A model generated the notes under the pieces. That model ran no database searches, was not told the origin of the DNA, and saw only the letters and a list, made by a program, of their open reading frames with translations. From contig NZ_ONZI01000001.1 of the NCBI RefSeq assembly GCF_900312995.1, positions 434,001 through 498,000 on the forward strand: 64,000 nucleotides of DNA. Reading direction: 5' to 3'. Shown in pieces: positions 9,127-16,406 of this stretch. Positions within the stretch are counted from its first letter, which is position 1. Each line of letters begins with the position of its first letter. Source of the stretch: Kushneria phyllosphaerae. GTDB lineage: Bacteria; Pseudomonadota; Gammaproteobacteria; Pseudomonadales; Halomonadaceae. A program made the position numbers and the translations under genes.

Positions 9127-10305
9127 TCAGTGCAACTGGCCTGAGGGGCCGAAGTATTCGAAATGGCGATAGGGCGTGTCGATGCCCAGTGCCGCCAGGG
9201 CGTTGTCCACATCGCGCATGAAGCCGGTGGGGCCGGTGAAATAGCAGCTCGGCGTGGTCTCGCGCGGCAGATAGTCGGCCAGCAGAGCGCGATCAATCGT
9301 GCCGCGATGGGGTAGCTCATCGGGGGTGGTCGGGTTGCTGTAGACGTAACGGTAGGTGAGCTTGCTGCCGTACTGCTCGGCCATGGCCTTTAGATGCTCG
9401 TGAAAGGCGTGGACGCGGGCGTTGCGCGCGCCATGCAGATAGATCACCTGACGCCCGGCATCCAGCGCCTGAGCCATCAGCGAGAGCATCGGGGTCTGGC
9501 CGACACCGGCACTGATCAGCATCACCGGCGCGTCGCGATCATCGAGCAGCATGTCACCGACCGGCGCCAGCAGGCGGACATGATCGCCGACCTTCACATG
9601 ATCATGCAGGTGGCGGCTGGCCCGTCCCTGACCTTCACGCTTGACCGAAATGCGATAGAAATTGTCTCCCGGCCGCGAGGTCAGGCTGTACTGGCGCAGG
9701 GCCTGCTCACCGTTGATGTAGAGCGCCACGCCCAGATACTGCCCCGGCTGGAAGGCGCGCACCGGGTGCTCATCCAGCGGCTTGAAGTAAAACGATATGA
9801 TCTCCTCGCTTTCCGCCACGCGATCGGCGAGATAGAAGTCGCGCTCACCGCGCCAGCCGCCGGGCGCCTCCTCGAGTGCCTGATAGGTGTCCTCTTCGGC
9901 GGCGATCAGTCGATCGGCAAACTCCCAGTAGAGTCCGCTCCAGGCATTGGCAACCTCGGGGGTGACGGCATCACCCAGCACTTCCCCGATCGCGGCCATC
10001 AGACACTCGGCGACGATGGCGTACTGATCGGGCTGCAGATTGATCGCCACATGCTTGTTGACGATCGGGGTCATGAGCCGTTCAAGCGCTTTGGGATCGT
10101 TGCGGTTGAGGGCGTAGGCGACCACCGAGCGGGCCAGAGCGCGGGGCTGTTCGCCGGTCTCCTGATGGCGCATGTTGAACATCGAGCGCACGTGCGGATA
10201 GCGCTCAAACATCAGCGGATAAAAGGTTTTGGCGATGGTTTCAGCGTTGTCGGCGACGACCGGGGCTGTGGCATTGATGACATCAAGCTGCTTTTCGTTA
10301 AGCAT
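9127..10305 (-). CDS. hmp: Flavohaemoglobin, nitric oxide dioxygenase
   Basis: A 392-residue cytosolic enzyme that oxidises NO to nitrate using O2 and NAD(P)H. Residues 1-140 are a globin (MLNEKQLDVINATAPVV, proximal His in NKHVAINL). Residues 150-255 are the FAD domain (RQYSLTSRPG) and the remainder binds NAD(P)H (SAGVGQTPMLSL, YFTGPTGFM, FEYFGP). I chose the ATG at 10305 because MLNEKQLDVI is the conserved Hmp N-terminus; upstream in-frame sequence is not conserved and overlaps the promoter. It is divergent from norR and preceded by a sigma-54 promoter at 10354 and NorR sites, so it is NO-inducible. It protects against NO made by the nearby nitrate respiration. Confidence 0.96.
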   Translation of the reverse strand: MLNEKQLDVINATAPVVADNAETIAKTFYPLMFERYPHVRSMFNMRHQETGEQPRALARSVVAYALNRNDPKALERLMTPIVNKHVAINLQPDQYAIVAECLMAAIGEVLGDAVTPEVANAWSGLYWEFADRLIAAEEDTYQALEEAPGGWRGERDFYLADRVAESEEIISFYFKPLDEHPVRAFQPGQYLGVALYINGEQALRQYSLTSRPGDNFYRISVKREGQGRASRHLHDHVKVGDHVRLLAPVGDMLLDDRDAPVMLISAGVGQTPMLSLMAQALDAGRQVIYLHGARNARVHAFHEHLKAMAEQYGSKLTYRYVYSNPTTPDELPHRGTIDRALLADYLPRETTPSCYFTGPTGFMRDVDNALAALGIDTPYRHFEYFGPSGQLH

Positions 10306-10353
10306 GGCGCGCTCCTGGCGGCAAGGTGGGCAGAACGGAACACCTCTGATATC

Positions 10354-10368
10354 GCAAGCGCCGTGCCA
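10354..10368 (-). promoter_or_regulatory. Sigma-54 (-24/-12) promoter of hmp
   Basis: On the minus strand the sequence reads TGGCAC-N5-TTGC, with the GG and GC elements exactly spaced. The -12 element is about 50 bp from the hmp ATG. NorR is a sigma-54 activator, so the promoter type fits the neighbouring regulator. Confidence 0.85.
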
Positions 10369-10410
10369 GGTGGCCCAGGCCGCGACACCCTGCCACACTG
10401 AGCCGCCGCC

Positions 10411-10437
10411 GAGGCCCGTACGAGGCCCGTACGAGGC
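10411..10437. repeat. 11-bp tandem repeat between hmp promoter and NorR sites
   Basis: GAGGCCCGTAC occurs twice in direct tandem (10411-10421 and 10422-10432), followed by a partial third copy GAGGC. The block is bounded by GCCGCC and GGCGGC, so it could also fold into a GC-rich hairpin. The 11-bp period is close to one helical turn. No function is known. Confidence 0.75.
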
Positions 10438-10490
10438 GGCGCACTCGAAGTTTGAAAGACCCGGGTACTGGTATTTACGTGGGGCTCATG

Positions 10491-10554
10491 GTCATAATGA
10501 CCATGAAAAACGATGTCAAAATGACAGTGTAAAAAGACGGCGTGTCGATATGAC
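10491..10554. promoter_or_regulatory. Three NorR enhancer sites (GT-N7-AC)
   Basis: GTCATAATGAC (10491-10501), GTCAAAATGAC (10515-10525) and GTCGATATGAC (10544-10554) each fit the NorR core GT-N7-AC; the first two are near-perfect palindromes. Centres are 24 and 29 bp apart and lie about 130-190 bp upstream of the hmp sigma-54 promoter, a normal enhancer distance. E. coli norVW likewise needs three NorR sites. The third overlaps the norR start codon, which suggests autorepression. Confidence 0.8.
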
Positions 10555-12112
10555 CATTTTCTCAAGGGCGCTGCGGGATCTGCTGGCCGCGCTGAGTGAC
10601 GGCAAGCCCTTCGATGCCCTGCATCCGCAGTGGTCGCGGCTGCTGGCGGCGCTGGTCGGCAACTATCCGGCCGATGCCAGCACGCTGATGGTCAGCGTCG
10701 AAGGCGGCTTGCAGCCTGTGGCGGTGCTGGGCATGGGCAGCGAAGTGTGTGGCCGGCGCTTCCAGCTGGAGGCCCACCCAAGGCTTGCCGCCATTGCCGC
10801 CCATCCTCATGTCTGTCGTTTTCCGCGTGACTGCGCCCTGCCGGATCCCTTTGACGGCCTGCTCGATGCTGATCTGACCCATGTCCATGACTGCATGGGG
10901 ATAGCCCTGCGCGATGGTGATCGGCTGTTGGGGATGTTGACGCTGGACGCTCTGATCCCCGAGCAGATGGCCGGCATTGATGATGAGGAATTGATGGCTG
11001 CTGCTGAGCTTCTGGCCACCTGTCTGCGCCTGACCGGGCAGCTTGAGGACACCCGCTCGCGGCTCAATCAGGTACTGTCCTCGGAGCGGGGCACGCCGCT
11101 GGGGTCGCCGGGCTGGCACAGTCCGGCCATGGCGCGGCTTTTCGAGAGCATGGCATTGGTGGCGCCCACCGATCTGAGCGTGTTGCTGCACGGCGAAACC
11201 GGCGTGGGCAAGGAGCACCTGACGCGCCATCTGCATGAGCGCTCGCGGCGCAGCAACGGGCCGCTGGTTCGGGTAAATTGCGCCACGCTGCCGGAGTCGC
11301 TGATCGAAAGCGCGCTCTTTGGTCATCGACGCGGGGCCTTTTCCGGTGCCAATCGTGACCATCAGGGCCATTTTGTCATGGCCGATGGGGGCACCCTGAT
11401 GCTCGATGAAATCGGCGAACTGCCGCTGTGCCAGCAGCCGCGACTGCTGCGTGTGCTACAGGAAGGCGAGATTCAGCCGCTGGGCAGCGATCAGTCGGTG
11501 AAGGTGGATGTGAGACTGGTGGCCGTCACCAATCGCGATCTGGCCGAAGAAGTGGCCGCCGGTCGCTTTCGCGAAGATCTCTATCACCGTTTGAGCGTTT
11601 TCCCCCTGCGCATTCCGCCGCTGCGCGAGCGCCGTGAGGACATTTTGCTGCTGGCCGGACATTTTCTGGAAGACAATCGGGTGCGCCTGGGCCTGGCCAA
11701 CCTTCGGCTGGACATTCGCGCCGAACAGGCGCTGCTGGCCTGGCACTGGCCCGGCAATGTGCGCGAACTCGAGCATACCCTGAGCCGCGCTGCACTGCGG
11801 GCCATGGGCGCGACGCATTTGGTCTCCCGTCGCTCGGCCGTGGTCTGTATCGGGATCCAGCACCTGGATCTGCCGGCCGAGACGGCCTCAAGCGATGTCG
11901 AGCCTGAGGCGAATCACTTATCCACAACCGCTTTCACACAACCAACTGTGGATAACACGCTGTCCCTGCGCGAGGCCACTGACACCTTCCAGCGTTACCA
12001 CATTGAACAGGTGCTGGCCGCCCACGACCACAACTGGGCGGCCAGCGCTCGGGCACTCGATATGGACAGCGCCAATCTGCATCGGCTCGGGCGGCGACTG
12101 GGGCTTAAATAG
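10550..12112 (+). CDS. norR: NO-responsive sigma-54 activator NorR
   Basis: A 520-residue enhancer-binding protein. Residues 1-180 form a GAF domain, which in the family holds a non-haem iron that senses NO. Residues about 190-425 form the AAA+ domain with Walker A GETGVGKE, the sigma-54 contact loop GAFSGA (Ser in place of the usual Thr in GAFTGA), Walker B TLMLDEIGE and REDLYHRLSVFPLRIPPLRE. The C-terminal 50 residues hold a Fis-like helix-turn-helix (NWAASARALDMDSANLHRLG). The start at 10550 gives the NorR-like N-terminus MTIFSRALRDLLAAL; it sits inside the third NorR site. Divergent from hmp, its main target. Confidence 0.95.
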   Translation: MTIFSRALRDLLAALSDGKPFDALHPQWSRLLAALVGNYPADASTLMVSVEGGLQPVAVLGMGSEVCGRRFQLEAHPRLAAIAAHPHVCRFPRDCALPDPFDGLLDADLTHVHDCMGIALRDGDRLLGMLTLDALIPEQMAGIDDEELMAAAELLATCLRLTGQLEDTRSRLNQVLSSERGTPLGSPGWHSPAMARLFESMALVAPTDLSVLLHGETGVGKEHLTRHLHERSRRSNGPLVRVNCATLPESLIESALFGHRRGAFSGANRDHQGHFVMADGGTLMLDEIGELPLCQQPRLLRVLQEGEIQPLGSDQSVKVDVRLVAVTNRDLAEEVAAGRFREDLYHRLSVFPLRIPPLRERREDILLLAGHFLEDNRVRLGLANLRLDIRAEQALLAWHWPGNVRELEHTLSRAALRAMGATHLVSRRSAVVCIGIQHLDLPAETASSDVEPEANHLSTTAFTQPTVDNTLSLREATDTFQRYHIEQVLAAHDHNWAASARALDMDSANLHRLGRRLGLK

Positions 12113-12139
12113 ACGGTATTAGAAGATGTGAAACGACAA

Positions 12140-12155
12140 TGTTTCACGTGAAACA
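12140..12155. other. parS centromere site (ParB binding)
   Basis: TGTTTCACGTGAAACA is a perfect 16-bp palindrome identical to the widely conserved chromosomal parS consensus. It lies between the convergent norR and lysR genes, outside coding sequence. parS sites are loading points for ParB and cluster near the replication origin in most bacteria. Confidence 0.85.
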
Positions 12156-12205
12156 TGATGTTCAGCACGGCCATGTCAGGTCATGGTTGGCTGGCTCGTG
12201 ATTCC

Positions 12206-13111
12206 TTAATCGGATCGGACAGCCTCGAGGAAGGTCGCTATCGCCGGTGTCGTTTTACGTATAGCCAACATCAGCGCAAAGACACTCTGCGGGCCTGGAA
12301 TTGGATAATAACGGATACGATCGCTTCTAAAACCCTGCATGCTCTCAGGCACAATAGAGACGCCTGCACCTGCTGCAACCAGCGACAGTACGGCATGCAT
12401 GCCGTATGCCTCCTGAACCACTGTCGGTACAAACCCTGCATGGGCACAAAGTCGAAAGACCTGAAGATGAAAGCCTCGCCCTTCCCGCATCGGCCATAGA
12501 ATGAAGGGTTCATCAGCCAGTGCCTCGAGTGCCGGTCCGCCACCTTTGGTCAGCGGATGATGGGCTGGTAGTGCCATGCAAAGTCGGTCCTGGTCAAAAT
12601 CAGAAAGATCGAGGTCGTTGGCATCGGTCAGAGGCGGAATGAGAATGCCCACATCCAGTCTTTCCTCCCGAAGGGCAGCCAGCTGTGCGGCCGTTGTGGC
12701 TTCATGAAGCTCCAGACGGATATCCGCAAATGAGTGTCGAAAATTGCTCAGAATATCCGGCAGTCGGCCGTAAAGCGCACTGCCAACATAACCCAGCCTC
12801 ACCGTACCGGTACGCCCGGCGGCCATATCACGAGTAATGGAGACGGCGTGCGTTGCCTGCTCGAGCGTGCGTTTTGCCTCTTCGAGGAAAGTCTGCCCTG
12901 CTGTCGTCAGGCCAAGCACCCGCTGCCCACGTTCAATCAGGACAACATCAAGCGTTTGCTCAAGCTTTCGAATGGCATGTGTCAGCGGCGGCTGTGACAT
13001 GTTCAGGCTCCGCGCCGCACGATGAAAGTGGCGCTCCTCGGCCACGGCAACATATTGCTCCAGCATGCGTAGATTGAGACGAATAGGACCGTCGGTCACA
13101 GACCTCTCCAT
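12206..13111 (-). CDS. LysR-family transcriptional regulator
   Basis: A 301-residue LysR-type regulator: winged HTH at residues 15-75 (VAVAEERHFHRAARSLNMSQ, then PLTHAIRKLEQTLDVVLIER) and a periplasmic-binding-like effector domain from about 100 to the end. The longest frame starts at ATG 13111, but GTG at 13099 has a better spaced GGAG and may be the true start. It is divergent from the SDR at 13233; the shared 121-bp region contains an inverted repeat at 13132 typical of a LysR operator. It therefore most likely controls that SDR. The inducer is unknown. Confidence 0.9.
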   Translation of the reverse strand: MERSVTDGPIRLNLRMLEQYVAVAEERHFHRAARSLNMSQPPLTHAIRKLEQTLDVVLIERGQRVLGLTTAGQTFLEEAKRTLEQATHAVSITRDMAAGRTGTVRLGYVGSALYGRLPDILSNFRHSFADIRLELHEATTAAQLAALREERLDVGILIPPLTDANDLDLSDFDQDRLCMALPAHHPLTKGGGPALEALADEPFILWPMREGRGFHLQVFRLCAHAGFVPTVVQEAYGMHAVLSLVAAGAGVSIVPESMQGFRSDRIRYYPIPGPQSVFALMLAIRKTTPAIATFLEAVRSD

Positions 13112-13131
13112 ACCTTTGAATACAGATAGTG

Positions 13132-13156
13132 TTTTGATACTTCCTTTGTATCAAAA
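13132..13156. promoter_or_regulatory. LysR-type operator between lysR and SDR
   Basis: TTTTGATAC-N7-GTATCAAAA is a perfect 9-bp inverted repeat with a 7-base spacer, in the divergent promoter region. It contains T-N11-A and ATAC-N7-GTAT, the usual LysR-family box shape. Binding by the adjacent regulator is inferred. Confidence 0.65.
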
Positions 13157-13232
13157 AAGCACTTTAACAGTATTGGAGATATCAGCGAGCGCTCCCTATC
13201 GTCGTCTTATCATGTATTGGAAGGGAGACGAT

Positions 13233-14102
13233 ATGATGGCATTCAAGGGGCAAGTAATGCTGTTGACGGGTGCCGGGCGAGGCCTGGGCCTGGCCTATGC
13301 GCGCTACCTGACGGCTCTGGGGGCCACAGTTGTTTTGCAGGATACGGGCGCTGATCAAAGCGGTTACGGAGAAGATGCTGCCGTGGCGGAGACGGCCGCA
13401 GAGCGACTTCGTGATGAAGGAGCTCGAGTGCATGCCGTGGCAGGCGCACTGGATTCGCATGAGCACTGTCATCATCTGATCGAAAAGGTGCTTGAAAGGC
13501 ATGGGCGGCTGGATGGTTTGATTCACAATGCCGGCTGGGTTGCACACCAGGAAATTGAAGGGATCGAACCGGCCTCGTTTGATGCCATGATGACCATCGC
13601 TGCCAAAGCCCCGCTATGGCTGGCCCAGGCGGCTTGGCCGGCCATGAAGGCGGCCGGTGGCGGTCGAATTGTATTGACGACGTCCTGTCGTGCGATCTAT
13701 CCGCAGTATGTACAGAAGGGACTGGCTTCCTATGCCGCAGCCAAAATGGCGGCGCTGGGTATCGTGAACGTGCTTGCCCGAGAAGGCGCTCCTCATAATA
13801 TCGTGGTCAATGCCGTGTCGCCGGTGGCCAAAACACGCATGTGGGGCGTGAAAGATGAGCCTGAAGAGCTGCGACCGGATGAGGTAGCGCCTGGTGTGGC
13901 CTTTCTGGTTTCCGAGGCCTGTATTGAAGGCGGTTGGGTCCTGCGAGCAGCGAATGGCCAGTTCCATGCCACCCGGGCAACAGAAGCCGAAGAGGTGGAT
14001 TATCCGCGTGACTTGAGAGGTGTCTGCGCAACGTCGATAGATGATATCGCGGCCAACTGGTCGCGAATTGCCCTGCCTGCGGTAGAGCCACGCAGCGCCT
14101 GA
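13233..14102 (+). CDS. SDR-family oxidoreductase (hydroxysteroid/multifunctional-enzyme-like)
   Basis: A 289-residue SDR. The N-terminus MMAFKGQVMLLTGAGRGLGL carries TGxGRGLG and an Asp-containing strand (VVLQDTGAD). The insertion GYGEDAAVAETAAERLRDEG resembles the dehydrogenase unit of peroxisomal multifunctional enzyme type 2. The NAG motif is NAGW; catalytic Ser and Tyr/Lys are in LTTSCRAIY and YAAAKMAALG. The start at 13233 follows a GGGAGA ribosome site; an open frame continues upstream but overlaps lysR and the operator. Divergent from lysR, closed by a terminator. The substrate is unknown. Confidence 0.88.
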   Translation: MMAFKGQVMLLTGAGRGLGLAYARYLTALGATVVLQDTGADQSGYGEDAAVAETAAERLRDEGARVHAVAGALDSHEHCHHLIEKVLERHGRLDGLIHNAGWVAHQEIEGIEPASFDAMMTIAAKAPLWLAQAAWPAMKAAGGGRIVLTTSCRAIYPQYVQKGLASYAAAKMAALGIVNVLAREGAPHNIVVNAVSPVAKTRMWGVKDEPEELRPDEVAPGVAFLVSEACIEGGWVLRAANGQFHATRATEAEEVDYPRDLRGVCATSIDDIAANWSRIALPAVEPRSA

Positions 14103-14106
14103 TATG

Positions 14107-14142
14107 AAAACGCCCGACTGTGACACAGGCGGGCGTTTTTTT
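14107..14142 (+). terminator. Rho-independent terminator after the SDR
   Basis: AAAACGCCCG and CGGGCGTTTT pair around a 13-base loop, followed by a run of seven T in total. It lies 5 bp past the SDR stop and, being symmetric with A and T tracts, could also stop the convergent ohr transcript. Confidence 0.88.
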
Positions 14143-14167
14143 GATTCAGGTTTTTTACAGGCGCTGT

Positions 14168-14596
14168 TTAGACTTCGACGTTGAGCGTCACGTCTATATT
14201 GCCGCGGGTAGCGTTGGAATATGGGCATACGACATGAGCCTTTTCGGCCAGTGCATTCGCCTGGGCCTCGTCCATGCCCGGCAGGCGGATATTCAGCGCC
14301 ACCTCAATGCCAAAGCCGGTGGCGATCGGGCCAATGCCCACTTCTGCGCCCACCCAGGTGTTATTGGGCAGTTTTACCTTCTCCTGAGTGGCCACATGCT
14401 TGAGCGCGCCCATAAAACAGGCTGAATAGCCGGCGGCAAAGAGCTGTTCCGGATTGGTACCATCGCCGCCGTTGCCGCCCAACTCCTTTGGGGTGCTCAA
14501 AACGACATCGAGCTTTTCGTCGGAGGAGACGGCGCGGCCTTCGCGGCCACCGGTGGCCTGGGCGCTGGCGCGGTAAAGTACCTTTTCGATCGACAT
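14168..14596 (-). CDS. ohr: Organic hydroperoxide reductase Ohr
   Basis: A 142-residue OsmC/Ohr-family thiol peroxidase that reduces organic and fatty-acid hydroperoxides in the cytoplasm. The two catalytic Cys are in [13 protein letters not shown] and [12 protein letters not shown]; the catalytic Arg is within the N-terminal half and the C-terminus is [11 protein letters not shown] chose the ATG at 14596 because it is nine bases after AGGA; an ATG two codons upstream (14602) is only three bases from it. The gene is downstream of ohrR on the same strand with a perfect operator palindrome between. Confidence 0.94.
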   Translation of the reverse strand: MSIEKVLYRASAQATGGREGRAVSSDEKLDVVLSTPKELGGNGGDGTNPEQLFAAGYSACFMGALKHVATQEKVKLPNNTWVGAEVGIGPIATGFGIEVALNIRLPGMDEAQANALAEKAHVVCPYSNATRGNIDVTLNVEV

Positions 14597-14618
14597 GATC
14601 ATGTTTCCTGTTTCAAGT

Positions 14619-14639
14619 GTGCACGATTAGGTCGTGCAC
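14619..14639. promoter_or_regulatory. OhrR operator palindrome upstream of ohr
   Basis: GTGCACGA-N5-TCGTGCAC is a perfect 8-bp inverted repeat in the 64-bp ohrR-ohr gap. A related half, CGTGCGAT, lies just upstream of ohrR (about 15140-15150). MarR/OhrR proteins bind such palindromes; repression of ohr is inferred. Confidence 0.7.
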
Positions 14640-14660
14640 GATATAAATGAATAAAAAACG

Positions 14661-15128
14661 TTAAATACTGTCCAGCTGGTGTCTCAGGGCGTTGAGCTGA
14701 TCGCGTAGCGCCTTCATTTCCGATGTCGAGCAGCCGGATGCGCGTTCGACTTCTGCAGGCAGAGTGCGGGCCCTTTCCCGCAGTGCGCTACCGTGGTCGG
14801 TCAACGATACCTCGACCTGACGTTCATCTTCGCGGCTGCGCTGGCGCCTGACCAGTTCCGCGACCTCCAGCCGCTTGAGCAGCGGTGTGAGCGTGGCGGA
14901 ATCCAGTGACAACCGCTCGCCGATGCCGGAAACGGTCAGATGGTCTTCCTGCCACAGCACCTGCATGACCAGATACTGGGGATAGGTCAGTTCCAGCTGC
15001 TTGAGTAGGCGCCGGTAGAGCTTGCTCATGGAAAGCTGCGTTGCATAGAGCGCAAAGCAGAGCTGCGATTCCAGCGCCATCATGTTCTCGTCCTGCTCGA
15101 AATTATCTTTATTATCCGTCATGAGCAT
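14661..15128 (-). CDS. ohrR: MarR-family peroxide sensor OhrR
   Basis: A 155-residue MarR-type repressor with winged HTH at residues about 65-110 (LTVSGIGERLSLDSATLTPL, DERQVEVSLTDHG). The peroxide-reactive Cys is at the conserved N-terminal place in ALESQLCFALYATQ. A second Cys in ASGCSTSEM near the C-terminus makes it a likely two-Cys, disulfide-forming OhrR of the Xanthomonas type. It lies directly upstream of ohr and faces the same way. The first of two close ATGs (15128 and 15122) is listed; neither has a strong ribosome site. Confidence 0.92.
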   Translation of the reverse strand: MLMTDNKDNFEQDENMMALESQLCFALYATQLSMSKLYRRLLKQLELTYPQYLVMQVLWQEDHLTVSGIGERLSLDSATLTPLLKRLEVAELVRRQRSREDERQVEVSLTDHGSALRERARTLPAEVERASGCSTSEMKALRDQLNALRHQLDSI

Positions 15129-15202
15129 AATCTATATAGCGTGCGATTTAATGGCCAGCTATTTAAACCTATGAGCATCATAGCGCCGATCCTGAAAAGG
15201 TA

Positions 15203-15237
15203 ATGACGATCAAGGGAAATGTCCTCGTGATCGTCAT
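15203..15237. repeat. 10-bp inverted repeat upstream of ohrR
   Basis: ATGACGATCA and TGATCGTCAT form a perfect stem around a 15-base loop in the 199-bp gap between ohrR and the phosphatase gene. No T-run follows on either strand. It could be an operator or an RNA stem; nothing else coding is seen in this gap. Confidence 0.6.
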
Positions 15238-15287
15238 CATGACGGCGAAGGCCCATGGCAAACAATAACGTGGGCCAGTATCAGAGA

Positions 15288-15313
15288 ACCGACGCGGCAG
15301 CTGCCGCGTCGGT
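15288..15313 (-). repeat. 26-bp perfect palindrome after the phosphatase gene
   Basis: ACCGACGCGGCAG is followed immediately by its reverse complement, giving a 13-bp GC-rich stem without loop. It lies 15-40 bp beyond the stop codon of the minus-strand phosphatase. The following bases (TTCTCTGAT) are only weakly T-rich, so it may be a poor terminator or an mRNA 3'-end stabiliser. Confidence 0.6.
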
Positions 15314-15327
15314 CAGAAGAGGAACCG

Positions 15328-16161
15328 TCAGTCGATCAGAAAGTCGAACTTTTCGCGCAGGGCTTCCCAGCTGTCTCTTGAGTTGGCCGCGATCATGCGG
15401 CCCTGATGGATCGTCGGGTTATACGGCGTGCCGTCCAGCAGCGCGGCGTAACCGCCGGCTTCCTGAACGATCATGATGCCGGCGGCGTGATCCCAGGGCA
15501 TCAGCTTGGCGGTCAGCATGAAATCCACAAAGCCGAAGGCCATGGTGCGGTATTCGTGACAGGCGCAGCCAAAGGACATCATGCGGTCAAAGTCAGGGAA
15601 AAGTCCGGCCAGATCGTACTGGGTCTCCTTCGGGAAGCGGCGAATGGAGGTGGAGCCGGTCATGCTGGAGAGCTTCGAGGTGCTGGACATGTGCAGGCGC
15701 CGCTCGGTGCCGTCCGGGCGGCCATACCAGGCGCCCTCCCCCTTGCGGGCCATGACCCAGTCATCGACCAGCGGGTCATACAAAAGCCCGAATACGGTCT
15801 CGCCGCGGCTGACCACGGCTAAAATCACGCCGAACTGATTGAGATTGCGAGCAAAATTCCAGGTGCCATCGATCGGGTCAATGATCACCGCCATCTCGGC
15901 ATCCTTGATGGTGTCCAGAAGCGAGGCGTCTTCGGCCACGGCCTCCTCACCCACGATGGTGGCCTCGGGAAAGGCTTTGGCGACCCCCTGGGTGATCACC
16001 TTCTCGGCGCCCTTGTCGGCAATGGTGACCAGATCATCCGGACCGCTTTTGGTGTCGATGGTGTCGGGATCGAGCATGCGAAAGCGCGGCAGGATTTCGG
16101 TTCTGGCAGCGTGGCGAACAATGTCGATAAGCGTCTTGGTGGCAGCCTGATCCAGGGTCAT
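15328..16161 (-). CDS. Inositol-monophosphatase-family phosphatase
   Basis: A 277-residue Mg-dependent, Li-sensitive phosphatase-fold enzyme. The metal and catalytic motifs are present in order: VGEEAV (residues about 71-76), DPIDGTWNF (about 95-103) and WDHAAG (about 223-228). This set defines the SuhB/CysQ/HisN superfamily. Length and the TIADKGAE segment fit, but the substrate (inositol phosphate, histidinol phosphate or PAP) cannot be read from sequence. The ATG at 16161 follows AAGGAG with ideal spacing. It stands alone. Confidence 0.9.
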   Translation of the reverse strand: MTLDQAATKTLIDIVRHAARTEILPRFRMLDPDTIDTKSGPDDLVTIADKGAEKVITQGVAKAFPEATIVGEEAVAEDASLLDTIKDAEMAVIIDPIDGTWNFARNLNQFGVILAVVSRGETVFGLLYDPLVDDWVMARKGEGAWYGRPDGTERRLHMSSTSKLSSMTGSTSIRRFPKETQYDLAGLFPDFDRMMSFGCACHEYRTMAFGFVDFMLTAKLMPWDHAAGIMIVQEAGGYAALLDGTPYNPTIHQGRMIAANSRDSWEALREKFDFLID

Positions 16162-16367
16162 GACGGGGCTCCTTGGTAAAGGGACAGTGAGGTGTTCAAC
16201 CGCTGCAGTGACAGACGCGTTGGTAACACGGGTTTGCCTATAGCATGGCGTTCATCCGGGGCGATCACCAGCACCAATGGCGGGCAGCGTGCCAATCACA
16301 TGCCCCGCGACCCTGTGTCGCTCCCTGCAGGCGAACAAGGGATTGTCACGCCCCGGCCACTCTGTTT

Positions 16368-16385
16368 AAATATATTGATATATTT
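16368..16385. promoter_or_regulatory. AT-rich 18-bp palindrome upstream of the OYE gene
   Basis: AAATATAT-TG-ATATATTT is a perfect inverted repeat 22 bp upstream of the OYE start, in otherwise GC-rich DNA. ArsR-family repressors bind AT-rich palindromes of this sort and an ArsR-type gene follows the OYE gene, so autoregulation of the pair is a reasonable inference. Confidence 0.55.
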
Positions 16386-16406
16386 CTATATAAGTAGGTA
16401 AGTAGC

